NCBI GenBank assembly: GCA_026545225.1
Contig: CM048849.1
Span: 42,618,336 to 42,682,335, forward strand
Reading direction: 5' to 3'
DNA: 64,000 bases
Origin: Cornus controversa
Taxonomy: Eukaryota > Streptophyta > Magnoliopsida > Cornales > Cornaceae
Of the stretch, positions 53,990 through 64,000 are shown in pieces. The translations under genes and the position numbers were made by a program. Within the stretch, counting starts at the first letter, position 1. Every line of letters begins with the position of its first letter. The notes beneath the pieces are model-generated. The model searched no databases, was not told the DNA's origin, and saw only the letters and a list, made by a program, of their open reading frames with translations.

Positions 53990-56668
53990 TTATAAGGGTG
54001 GTGAATTATAGATTTGAAGATAGTGAAATATAGACTTAAATGTAGTGAGATATAAATGAATTGTGACGACAGAACATTAACTTATAATAATTCAAATTTT
54101 TTTAGGTATAATGGTAATGAAATATAAATTTGAAGATAGTGAAATATAAATTTAAATTTTGTGAGATATAAACGAACTGTGATGACAGAACATTAACTTA
54201 TAAAAATTCAAGTTTTTTTAGTTTAAGTATAGTGAAATATAGATTTAAAGGTGGTGAGGTGTAACTGAATTGTGGTGACAAAAAATTAACTTATACTATA
54301 TCAAGTTTCTTTAGGTATAAGGATGGTGAAATATATAGATTTAAGGGTGGTTAAATATAGATTTAAAGATGGTGAAGTATAGATGAAATGTGGTGACAAA
54401 ATTTAACTAATAATATTTCAAGTCTTTTTTAGGTGTAAGGGTGGTGAAATATAGATTTAAAGGTGGTGAAGTATAGCTGAAATGTGGTGACAAAAATTTA
54501 ACTAATAATATTTTAAGTCTTTTTTAGGTATAAGGGTGGTGAAATATAGATTTAAGGGTGGTGAAATATAGATGAAATGTGGTGACAAAAAATTAACTTA
54601 TAATATTTCAAACTTTTTTAGGTATAACGGTGGTGAAATATAGATTTAAGGGTGGTAAAAAATAGATTTAAATGTGTTGAGATATAGATGAAATGAGGTG
54701 ACAAAAAATTAACTTATAATATTTCAAATTTTTTCAGGTATAAGGATGGTGAAATATAGATTTAAGGGTGGTTAAATATAGATTTAAAGATGGTGAGGTA
54801 TAGATGAAATATGGTGACAAAAATTTAACTAATAATACTTCAAGTTTTTTTTAGATATAAGGGTGGTGAAATATAGATTTAAGGGTGGTGAAATATAGAT
54901 TTAAAGATGGTGAGGTATAGATGAAATGTGGTGACAGAACATTAACTTATAATAATCTAACTTTTTTTTAGTTATGAGAGTGGTGAAATATAGATTTAAT
55001 GGTGATAAAATATAGATTTAAAGGTGGTGAAGTATAGATGAAATATGGTGACAAAAATTTAACTAATAATATTTCAAGTCTTTTTTAGGTATAAGGGTGG
55101 TGAAATATAGATTTAAGGGTGGTGAAATATAGATTTAAAGATGGTGAGGTATAGATGAAATGTGGTGACAGAACATTAACTTATAATAATCTAACTTTTT
55201 TTTAGTTATGAGAGTGGTGAAATATAGATTTAATGGTGATAAAATATAGATTTAAAGGTGGTGAAGTATAGATGAAATATGGTGACAAAAATTTAACTAA
55301 TAATATTTCAAGTCTTTTTTAGGTATAAGGGTGGTGAAATATAGATTTAAGGGTGGTGAAATATAGATTTAAAGATGGTGAGATATAGATGAAATGTGGT
55401 GACAGAACATTAACTTATAATAATCTAAGTTTTTTTTAGTTATGAGGGTGGTGAAATATAGATTTAATGGTGGTGAAATATAGATTTAAAGGTGGTGAGG
55501 TATAGATAAAATGTGGTGACAAAAAATTAACTTATAATATTTCAAGTTTTTTTAGATATAAAGGTGGTGAAATATAGATTTAAGGGTGGTGAAATATAGA
55601 TTTAAAGATGGTGAGGTATAGATGAAATGTGGTGACAGAACATTAACTTATAATAATCTAAGTTTTTTTTAGTTATGAGGGTGGTGAAATATAGATTTAA
55701 TGGTGGTGAAATATAGATTTAAAGGTGGTGAGGTATAGATAAAATGTGGTGACAAAAAATTAACTTATAATATTTCAAGTTTTTTTAGATATAAAGGTGG
55801 TGAAATATAGATTTAAGGGTGGTGAAATATAGATGAAATGTGGTGACAAAAAAATAATTTATCATAAATCTAAGTTTTTTTGAGGATAAAGGTGGTGAAA
55901 TATAGATTTAAGGGTGGTGAAATATAGATTTAAATGTGGTGAGGTATAGATGAAATGTGGTGACAAAAAATTAACTTATAATATTCTAAGTTTTTTTAGG
56001 TATAAAGGTAGTGAAATATATATTTAAGGGTGGTGAAATATAGATTTAAAGATTGTGAGGTATAGATGAAATGTGGTGACAGAATATGTACTTATAATAA
56101 TCCAAGTTTTTTTTTAGTTATGAGGGTGGTAAAATATAGATTTAATGGTGATGAAATATAGATTTAAAGGTGGTGAAGTATAGATGAAATGTGATGACAA
56201 AAAATTAACTTATAATATTTCAAGTTTTTTGAGGTATAAAGGTGGTGAAATATAGATTTAAGGGTGGTGAAATATAGATTTAAAGGTAGTGAAATATTGA
56301 TGAAATGTGGTGACAAAAAATTAACTTATATTATTTCAAGTTTTTTTAGGTATAAAGGTGGTGAAATATAGATTTAAGTGTGGTGAAATATAGATGAAAT
56401 GTGGTGATAAAAAAATAATTTATCATATTTCTAAGTTTTTTTGGGATAAAGGTGGTGAAATATAGATTTAAGGGTGGTGAAATATAGATTTAAATGTGGT
56501 GAGGTATAGATGAAATGTGGTGACAAAAAATTAACTTATAATATTCCAAGTTTTTTTAGGTATAAAGGTGGTGAAATATAGATTTAAGGGTGGTGAAATA
56601 TAGATTGAAAGATGGTGAGGTATAGATGAAATGTGGTGACAGAACATTAACTTATAATAATCCAAGTT
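53990..56668 (+). repeat. Left arm array, about 24 units of 92-120 bp
   Basis: Each unit is built as TTTTTTTAGGTATAA, two or three 22-bp subunits (GGTGGTGAAATATAGATTTAA), GGTGAGGTATAGATGAAATG, then TGGTGACAAAAAATTAACTT and ATAATATTTCAAG. Some units lack one 22-bp subunit. GTGACA-type anchors lie about every 92-120 bp from 54060 to 56640. A block of about 240 bp is repeated almost exactly (about 54850-55087 and 55091-55327), evidence of recent internal expansion. Confidence 0.88.
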
Positions 56669-58130
56669 TTAAGTTAATTTTTTGTCACCACATTTCATCT
56701 ATACTTCACCACATTTAAATCTATATTTCACCACAATTAAATCTATATTTCACCACCCTCATAACTAAAAAAAACTTGGATTATTATAAGTTAATGTTCT
56801 GTCACCACATTTCATCTATACCTCACCATCTTTAAATCTATATTTCACCACCTTTATATCTAAAAAAGACTTGAAGTATTATTAGTTAAATTTTTGTCAC
56901 CATATTTCATCTATACTTCACCACCTTTAAATCTATATTTCATCACTATTAAATCTATATTTCATCACCCTCATAACTAAAAAAAACTTAGATTATTATA
57001 AGTTAATGTTCTGTCACCACATTTCATCTATACCTCACCATCTTTAAATCTATATTTCATCACCCTTAAATCTATATTTCACCACCCTTATACCTAAAAA
57101 AGACTTGAAGTATTATTAGTTAAATTTTTGTCACCATATTTCATCTATACTTCACCACCTTTAAATCTATATTTCATCACCATTAAATATATATTTCACC
57201 ACCCTCATAACTAAAAAAAACTTAGAATATTATAAGTTAATATTCTGTCACCACATTTCATCTATACCTCATCATCTTTAAATCTATATTTCACCACCCT
57301 TAAATTTATATTTCACCACCCTTATACCTAAAAAAGACTTGAAATATTATTAGTTAAATTTTTGTTACCACATTTCATTTATACTTCACCACCTTTAAAT
57401 CTATATTTCATCACCCTTAAATCTATATTTCACCACCCTCATAACTAAAAAAATATTAAATTATTATAAGTTAATGTTCTGTCACCACATTTCATCTATA
57501 CCTCACCATCTTTAAATCTATATTTAACCACCCTTAAATCTATATTTTACCACCCTTATTGAAATTTTTTTTTTAAAATATTAAAAATTAAATTTTTGTC
57601 ACCACAGTTCATCTATACCTCACTACCTTTAAATCTATATTTGACCACCCTTATATCTAAAAAATTTGAAATATTATAAGTTAATTTTTTGTTACCAGAG
57701 TTCATTTATACCTCACCACATTGAAATCTCTATTTCACCACCCTTAAATCTATATTTCAACATCCTTATACCTAAAGAAACTTGATATAGTATAAGTTAA
57801 TTTTTTGTCACCACAATTCAGTTACACCTCACCACCTTTAAATCTATATTTCACTACTTTCAAATATACATTTCACTATTCTTATTACTAAAAAAACTTG
57901 AATTTTTATAAGTTAATGTTCTGTCATCACAATTCATTTATATCTCACAAAATTTAAATTTATATTTCACTATCTTCAAATTTATATATTCATTACCCTT
58001 ATACCTAAAATTTTTTGAATTATTATAAGTTAATGTTCTGTCGTCACAATTCATTTATATCTCACTACATTTAAGTCTATATTTCACTATCTTCAAATCT
58101 ATAATTCACCACCCTTATAACTAAAAAAAA
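56669..58130 (-). repeat. Right arm array, about 13 units, inverted
   Basis: The same unit in reverse orientation (TTAAATCTATATTTCACCAC, TTTTTGTCACCACATTTCAT). From the outer edge inwards the diagnostic variants (GTCGTCAC, then GTCATCAC, then CTTGATATAGTATAAGTTAA) mirror those at the outer edge of the left arm (GACGAC, GATGAC, TTATACTATATCAAG). The inner units do not match one to one. Confidence 0.88.
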
Positions 58131-58699
58131 TTGCATTTTTGTGCTAAGAAATAATTTTTTGTAAATAAAAAAATTCAGCCATTGATTATGTATACAAAAA
58201 ATAATTAATTAGAAATTAATTGAAAAAATATCATATAATAATATTAAACTTTAAGTTACTGATATTTTAATAATAAAATTAATAACAATTGAAACACTTA
58301 TAAGTAGCTAGCACATAAAAAAATAAAAAAATAAAAAAATTTTCTAAGCTAAAAGGAATGAAAAGCAAAAGTTATATAATATTAATATAATATGTTAGAG
58401 ACTTAGAGTATTACACGTGCAGCTAAAAGGAATGAAAGCAAAAGTGATAGTTATAAAATATTAATATAATATTAAACTAACAAAACATTGTGACCGGTGA
58501 AAGAAGGTGAAGGAAGAGGAAGGCAGGAAAGTTTTTTTGGGTAACTAATTAAAACGGCGTAGCTTCGGGGTAGGGCACATACCCAATAGGGCAGAGGATC
58601 CTGTCTCATCCTATACATGGTAAGTCTCCAATCATATGAATCCTAATTTGATATAGAAAAGATTAAATATAAATTATACTAGTATATTTCAACATGATC

Positions 58700-58800
58700 T
58701 ATGGGTGAATTGGTTTGTTTGTTGTTTTGGACGGTTTTAACTTTGATGATTAGTAAGTTGAAATTTTTTAATCAATGCAACACACAAGCAACAAATTAAA
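58700..58800 (+). other. 3' flank of ankyrin copy B, resumed after the copia insertion
   Basis: GGTGAATTGGTTTGTTTG, then TTTTAACTTTGATGATTAGT and AAGTTGAAATTTTT match 30835-30900 downstream of copy A. With 48506-48742 on the other side this fixes the insertion point of the copia element. Confidence 0.8.
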
Positions 58801-59039
58801 CTTGTCCAAAACATCGAAAAAGAAGCATAAATTTCTGTAAGAGTCCTAATTGTAGTTTCTTCTTCAATATATTGATCGTTATTTGCTTTCTTCTTCAAAT
58901 ATTGATTAAGGTTCTTTGCTGAAAATTTTCTGTCTGGAAAGTGTTTCAAGAACCAGTTGAATAGCTTATCGGCCAAGAAGTCAATGTCCATATTTGACAA
59001 CAACATTTCATGCACTGGATCAGCATCTGCATTCCACAC
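58737..59039 (-). CDS. Unidentified ORF, possible exon
   Basis: 100 codons on the minus strand, starting MWNADADPVHEMLLSNMDID and containing FLADKLFNWFLKHFPDRKFS and NLNQYLKKKANNDQYIEEET, then a hydrophobic Cys-rich end (ICCLCVALI). The first about 65 residues have normal protein composition. The end overlaps the ankyrin 3' flank and is probably out of frame intron or spacer. I do not recognise the family. No other exon was found with confidence. Confidence 0.3.
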   Translation of the reverse strand: MWNADADPVHEMLLSNMDIDFLADKLFNWFLKHFPDRKFSAKNLNQYLKKKANNDQYIEEETTIRTLTEIYASFSMFWTSLICCLCVALIKKFQLTNHQS

Positions 59040-59049
59040 TCTTCAATAC

Positions 59050-59942
59050 AAGTGTTTTATAAAACAAACACATAACATTATATATATAACTGTATAACCT
59101 CTTTATGTTTTAAAAAATTGACATTATTAATGAACAAACATATAATTATATTGACAAGTTCGGAGAGTAATAGTATATATAATAATAAATAAGATGTATA
59201 TCACTTCGACTTTTTAAATGAAACATTTAATTTGAAATAGCAAAAAATTAAAAATGAGACGACTAGGGAGTACATATTCGTACATGAATGTTAACTACTG
59301 CAAATTAATTTGTGCCAAATCGAAAGAAAGAAAATCAGGTAGGAAGTTGATATCAAATTCAATACAGTACTATGACATCCCCTCAAATAGAGGAAATTGT
59401 TAGGTGTGTAATAATTGAGAACCTCTCATCTACCAAAAAGTTCAGCGAAGGATTTTTTCACTTGAATCAGATCCACTCCAGGGATCGTAATTTTGTGTCA
59501 CCTATGCTTTACCTAACACAGTACATTAAAAAAAAAAATGACAGTAATGACGTTGTCCCGGACCGTGCCAATGATGTGACATCACTTTCTATTTTATAGA
59601 AAATGACGTTGTCCCAGAGCGTGTTATTTTTTCCTTCAACAAAAGGGTAGATTACTTCAAAGTTTTCTATAAAGTATTTAGAAGAGTTATGAAAACATAA
59701 TGAGTATTTTATTGAACGAATTTTTTGTACATACTGATACATACTTAAACACTCAAATAAAATACACACATAAGTTTGAAATCCTTCTCTCTTGACTAGA
59801 GAAAAGTTTGAAAAAAAGCTCTATACAATGTTTTATCTCACTCTCTGATTTTTGATCATCCTAACAATGCCGGCAGAGCCTTTTTACGGACCCGGACTTT
59901 AAATGGATCTAAAATCAAATTCATATTTGAGCTAATATTATT
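59050..59942. other. Spacer, no gene recognised
   Basis: AT-rich. Contains the phrase GACGTTGTCCCRGASCGTG twice (about 59550 and 59605), separated by ATGATGTGACATCACTTTC. The plus ORF 59372-59599 has no recognisable motif. Confidence 0.35.
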
Positions 59943-60440
59943 GAAAACTGACAAACTTTTTTAGCTAAAGTCATCTACTGGTGTTGATGTTTCTGGACTT
60001 CTTTTTGAGCTTTTTGAATCCCTTCACATGAAAAGATACTTTGTCTCCATTGCATTATTGAGGCTGTAATGGATCTAAAATCAATTTCAGATTTGAATTC
60101 TGAATCTAATATTATTGAAAACTGACAAACTTTTTCAGCTAAAGTCATCAACTGGCCGGTGTTAATGTTTCTGAACTTCTTTTTGAGCTTTTTGAATCCC
60201 TTCACATGAAAAGATACTTTGTCTCCATTGCATTATTGAGGCTGTAATGGATCAAAAATCAAATTCAGATTTGAATTCTGAATCTAATATTATTGAAAAC
60301 TGACAAACTTTTTCAGCTAAAGTCATCAACTGATGTTAATGTTTCTGGACTTCTTTTTGAGCCTTTTGAATCCCTTCACATGAAAATATACTTTGTCTCC
60401 ATTGCATTATTGAGGCTGTAAGGATACTTTGTCTCCATTG
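59943..60440 (-). repeat. Three tandem copies of a 174-178 bp unit
   Basis: Units start at 59943, 60117 and 60295 (GAAAACTGACAAACTTTTT). Each contains CTTCTTTTTGAGC, CCCTTCACATGAAAA and TTTGTCTCCATTGCATTATT. A partial fourth copy (GGATACTTTGTCTCCATTGC) ends at about 60450. On the minus strand one unit is open (SIFSCEGIQKAQKEVQKH, LMTLAEKVCQFSIILDSEFK), which suggests a coding exon that was copied, but frames are not kept through the array. Confidence 0.85.
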
Positions 60441-60484
60441 CATCATTGAGGTTGTGATAATCTTTTTCACTCTAATCATATTTA

Positions 60485-60710
60485 TGTTAGAAAATTTGAA
60501 TGAAAATTAAAGGTGAAACAGTGCGATTCACACTGAATAGACACCAAAAGTGTCTGTTAGTATCGAATAGACGTTTAAAGTTGAAACAATACGAGTTGCA
60601 ACCTTTTGCACCAAAGGACATGTCCCATGGCTATTCACATATTTTTGAAAGGGTACTAGTATGCCTATAAATAGGCCATTTACATTCATTTGTAAAAATT
60701 ATGTTTTAAG
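60485..60710 (+). repeat. 5' LTR (identifiable part)
   Basis: Matches 63763-64000. The TATA box is at about 60664-60673. Compared with the 3' LTR it lacks 13 bp between AATAGAC and GTTTAAAG near 60570. The true right end is not known, because the other LTR is cut at 64000. Confidence 0.85.
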
Positions 60711-61867
60711 ACTACTTCTTCTCTCTACGTCTAAGGTTTCCTTCCATACAAAATCACTATATAGCCTAACCCAAGTGGTAGTAAGTTTTAGTAGTTTGGT
60801 CTGAACCAACGGGTTAAGAGAGTCAAGTCCAAGAGAGTACAAACACACAGGTGGTTCGCAGAAACTTAGTTGGTTTGAAGTGTTGCTACCAATTGAGAGG
60901 AAGAGCGATCATTGTCTTAAGGACATAGAGTCTAACTCTAGCCGTTCTTCCGTATTTATATATTTTAAGTTCTCTTATATTTCCTATGGTTTATATAATA
61001 TGTGATATATGTACTATACATGAGTTCAGTATGGTAAGAGATTTTCTATTATGTTTATGTGATTTAACGCATTAGTAAAATTGTATTATATCTTAAATAG
61101 TAACATATACACATATATTTTTCCAATAATCTTAAGACAATTAATTGCTCTACAGTTGTATATGTGTTACTATTTAAGATAGTGATTTTATACAAAGTAT
61201 AAAATATTGATGAGTTTAATATTAGTTAAATATTTGTGAAATATCAGTACCACATAAAGTATTGTTTATTTTGTGAAATTCAATATTTGTGATATAATAC
61301 TGTTTAAGTTTGTGGATGTCTTAATTCAATATCGGTGCGATATTGAATATGTATTTTATTTTTTTGTAAACTCATCTATATGCAAATCATATAATTTGAG
61401 TTGAATGTCTTTATTATAGTATGAATTTGATATTACATAGTTGGTAGTTTTATGATTTGCATTTAGTATGCTTATATCTTGGTAATAAGTTTAACTATGA
61501 TACATGTTATTCAATATTTATGAAATATGGATCTAATATTGTATTTATCAATATTTCTATAATGTGACGAATGACAAGTGTAATAGAGATAATTATTCTT
61601 GTCGAAAATGAGGAGAAACGTTGAGAAATTCTCCAAGGCACATGTTGTGTTAGAGGAATAATAGGGTATGAAAAAGATATACACTATATAAGACCATTGA
61701 GGGTACACATGATAAATGGTGTTTATCATGATTTCTAAAATCAACTTGGTAGTCAAATCAGAGGGTGATGAGTCGATATTCCTCATCATATCTACTCTGA
61801 TAAGAGGATTGTATTATTTATCAAATATGAAAGTTAAATCTTCTTAAGAAAATTCTCTACTTCTAAA

Positions 61868-62005
61868 TAATGTTGTCTGAGAAATAACCTTAGGGAGAGA
61901 ACTTGTTCTTCAATGAATTAATGTGTATTAAATCTAATAAGGTTGTTTGAGAAATAACCTTAGGGAGAGAACTCGTTCTTTAATGAGTTAATGTGTATTA
62001 AATTC
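61868..62005. repeat. Tandem duplication of about 74 bp in the element interior
   Basis: TTGTCTGAGAAATAACCTTA ... ATGTGTATTAAAT (from about 61873) is repeated from about 61947 (TTGTTTGAGAAATAACCTTA) with a few changes. It is inside the LTR element and has no visible function. Confidence 0.8.
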
Positions 62006-63762
62006 AAGGGTGTGTAAGAGATTTATTATAAACCTGGAATCAAGTTAATTTTCTAATTTATGTGGATGTCCTAACTCAAATTTGGCACATGTGAAAAGAA
62101 ATTAACTAGAATTAATTTTCACCCGTACAAAAGAGTGTTGTATTTCTTGCATTAGATCACAATGATATATGTGACTTAATATATGTGCACATGAGAGATG
62201 GAAAAAGTATTTAATACTTTGATAGAAATTACACAAGATATTGTGAAGCAAAATTTGAGAATGAGGTTGAGAGTCAATTTAGCGATTTAAATGAAATGGT
62301 GTTGTTCAAATGCAAGAACCATAAAATACAAATGATTTGTAGATAAATTTTGGATTACCCAGAAGTTGTGGGGGTAGCTCAACTATCCTCAAATTTAGTC
62401 TTATACCTCATTAAGAAAATTATTAAGACATCTGTTGATTGATATATAGAAAGACTTTATATCTTTCTATAAATGCTTCGAAATGTGGGGATGTCTATAT
62501 AATGTGACAATCCTAAAATTATTAGGATATTAATGGGACATATCTTGTGTATAATTCAAGAATATAGAACAAGGTTCTATTAAAGGAAAATTGATTTTAA
62601 ATAATCAAAGAGGGTTCATAGTTTTAAATCATGAAAACAGAATGTGCAAACTTGAAAAATCTATGTGTAGATTGAAACAAATACTAAATCAATGACATAG
62701 GTTAGGTGGTTACATATCAATGAGTATGATGCATGCTAAAGATACTCTAGATGGATATGTTTTCTAACTATGTTGTTGTGATCTAAGTAACAAGTTGCAT
62801 ATAACTTAATATACAAGCAATCCAAGAGAATACTAAGTGTATTGTGGTGGTTGAGATCCATCTTGAAATTAATGATTGCATTTATCAAGGATTGATATTG
62901 GAATTAAGAGATATAAAAGACTTTAGATCCACGAATGGACATGTCTTTAAAGGTGTAGTCATGGAATATAAGTTAGTTGCTTTAAATAAAGTAAGAATGA
63001 TTAAGAAGTTGTAAAAATTCTTAAAGAATATTTTAAATTGGCTAACACCTGTGCCACTGCTTTCAAATGAGAAAATCTCTATAGAGTGTATAAATCAAAG
63101 AACAACTTGGTGGCCACATATATGAAAGGTTGAACCAGAGAGCAAGTGATAATGTCATTGAAGGGAATGGGCTTAAAGCCTAAAAATAACGAGTCACCTT
63201 AATGAAAACCCTATCTAGCTGACTGGAGATCCCAAGATCTAGATTCAAAGGGACAACAAAAAATTTGAGTGACTCACCAGTAGCACTGGAAGATTTTATC
63301 TTCTACCTATTCCTATGATGACACTGTCGTGGGTATCAGGTTAAGTAAATGCTTTTAGTGATTCCTATATCTTGGAAATCTAAGTGGAGTATGGCAGGAT
63401 ACTCTTAATAGAGAATCATCTATATGAATGTGAAGTGGGCCACTTCTATGAGAATGAAAGGCTAAGTTCTCTAGAGCACTTATGAATACCAGGATTTGTT
63501 CAGGGCCAAAATGAACACAACCGAAAGAACCAACTTTGTGCGGAAATATATTGTGTGTATACTATTGTCTGGTTTTACACAAACGGTTGAATAGTTCAAG
63601 ACTTTGTCACTAGTTAGCCAAATAAATCCGATAGTATTACACTAGGGAAGATTCAAGGCCAAAAGCTATCTATTTCGATGCAATAACTTTCCAATTGTAC
63701 TTTCTTAGTGGAAGTCAAAGTCCATTTTTCAAATTATATTAATTTTCATTCATGTGGAGGAT

Positions 63763-64000
63763 TGTTAAAAAATTTGAATGAAAATTAAAGGTGAAACAGT
63801 GCGATTCACACTGAATAGATACCAAAAGTGTCTGTTAATATCGAATAGACACAAGTAGTATTGTTTAAAGTTAAAACAATACGAGTTGCAACCTTTTGCA
63901 CCAAAGGACATGTCCTATGGCTACTCACATATTTTTGAAAGGGTACTAGTATGCTTATAAATAGGCCATTTACCTTCATTTGTAAAAAATATGTTTTAAG
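63763..64000 (+). repeat. 3' LTR, truncated by the window
   Basis: Starts TGTTAAAAAATTTG directly after a polypurine-like GTGGAGGAT and reads to the window end, still within homology to the 5' LTR. Confidence 0.88.

Larger units (their letters stand above)
53508..58607. mobile_element. 5.1-kb foldback (Mutator-like) element with arrayed arms
   Basis: Ends GAGACAGGATC(G)TCTGCC and GGCAGAGGATCCTGTCTC are inverted. ATCCTATAC at 53499-53507 and again at 58608-58616 is an exact 9-bp target duplication, the size typical of Mutator-like elements. The outer about 480 bp of each end are near-perfect inverted repeats (CACCGGTCACAATG, GCTGCACGTGTAATACTC, GCTAGCTACTTAT). Inside, both arms consist of about 115-bp units in opposite orientation that meet near 56668. 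There is no ORF over 60 codons, so it is non-autonomous. Removing it together with one target copy restores a normal 205-bp LTR. Confidence 0.93.
48748..58694 (-). mobile_element. Ty1/copia retrotransposon, dead, interrupted by a 5.1-kb insertion
   Basis: LTRs of about 205-210 bp (48748-48957, and 53381-53507 plus 58608-58694) start TGTTAAAATAAG and end ATTTCAACA. They are flanked by TGATC at 48743-48747 and 58695-58699. Gene order on the minus strand is gag, protease, integrase, RT, RNase H, which defines copia. The RT core is deleted and gag has stops. It inserted in the 3' flank of ankyrin copy B: sequence left of 48743 and right of 58700 is continuous with the 3' flank of copy A. Its right-hand (5') LTR later received the foldback element at 53508-58607. 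Confidence 0.95.
60485..64000 (+). mobile_element. LTR retroelement, 3' LTR cut by the window end
   Basis: The sequence from 60485 (TGTTAGAAAATTTGAATGAA) recurs from 63763 (TGTTAAAAAATTTGAATGAA) over at least 220-238 bp. A polypurine-like ATGTGGAGGAT precedes the second copy. Each copy has a TATA box (CTATAAATAGG or TTATAAATAGG). This is one element of about 3.3 kb plus the missing LTR end. The interior has no long ORF. Fragments such as the GGGAATGGGCTTAAAGCC region (63160) resemble tails of plant copia elements, so a decayed or non-autonomous copia element is likely. The two LTRs differ by several substitutions and a 13-bp indel. Confidence 0.85.

Noticed and set aside
53990..56668. CRISPR-like array
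   Set aside because: Units are tandem without unique spacers, and the setting is a plant transposon.
53990..58130. Satellite or centromeric repeat array
   Set aside because: The array changes orientation once, is enclosed by unique inverted ends, and is flanked by an exact 9-bp duplication within an LTR. It is a transposon, not a satellite locus.

Overview
This is a plant nuclear window, most likely from a rosid or similar woody eudicot. It is AT-rich, has introns with GT..AG borders, and holds LTR retrotransposons primed by initiator Met-tRNA, L1 and RTE LINEs, TRIMs, Stowaway, hAT, Mutator-like and Helitron elements. I recognised no bacterial or organellar genes, no rRNA or tRNA genes and no CRISPR array. 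I cannot name the species.

Left third (about 1-23,550). Apart from transposons, this is one host gene on the minus strand: a prolyl 4-hydroxylase of the Arabidopsis AT-P4H-1 type. Its coding parts are so short (53-75 nt) that no long ORF marks them. I found six consecutive exons (23546-23483, 19231-19184, 12798-12730, 12516-12464, 7663-7598, 5101-5027). They join in frame through GT/AG sites into 125 residues running from the N-terminal membrane anchor to the start of the catalytic domain. The catalytic exons lie left of the window. The introns are filled with insertions: Ty3/gypsy LTR material (1-3480), an LTR remnant (5500-6560), three TRIM-type elements (one inside a 1213-bp tandem duplication, so present twice), a 5'-truncated LINE with intact target duplication, a Stowaway MITE, an RTE LINE tail, a hAT element, and a TIR element with facing C18 and G22 runs.

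Middle (23,550-59,000). Two copies of an ankyrin-repeat/PGG membrane protein (ACD6-like family) lie in tandem on the plus strand. Copy A (28497-30597, three exons, 534 codons) looks intact. Copy B is dead and stretched over about 24 kb. It keeps a frameshifted exon 1 (34443-35030), a piece of intron 2, an internally deleted exon 3 (48047-48505) and a 3' flank that resumes at 58700. Between and inside these pieces sit an L1 LINE (35390-39060), several hAT and TIR elements, a 3.4-kb Helitron carrying an RPA-like remnant with a hAT element inside it (44275-47662), and a Ty1/copia element (48748-58694).

The most striking object is a 5100-bp foldback element (53508-58607) inserted in the 5' LTR of that copia element, with a 9-bp target duplication. 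Its two arms are arrays of about 115-bp units in opposite orientation (about 24 and 13 units). The outer units appear in the same order in both arms. It has no coding capacity and could be transcribed as a multi-kilobase hairpin.

Right end (59,000-64,000). An unidentified minus-strand ORF, three copies of a 174-178 bp tandem repeat, and an LTR element whose 5' LTR starts at 60485 and whose 3' LTR (from 63763) runs off the window.
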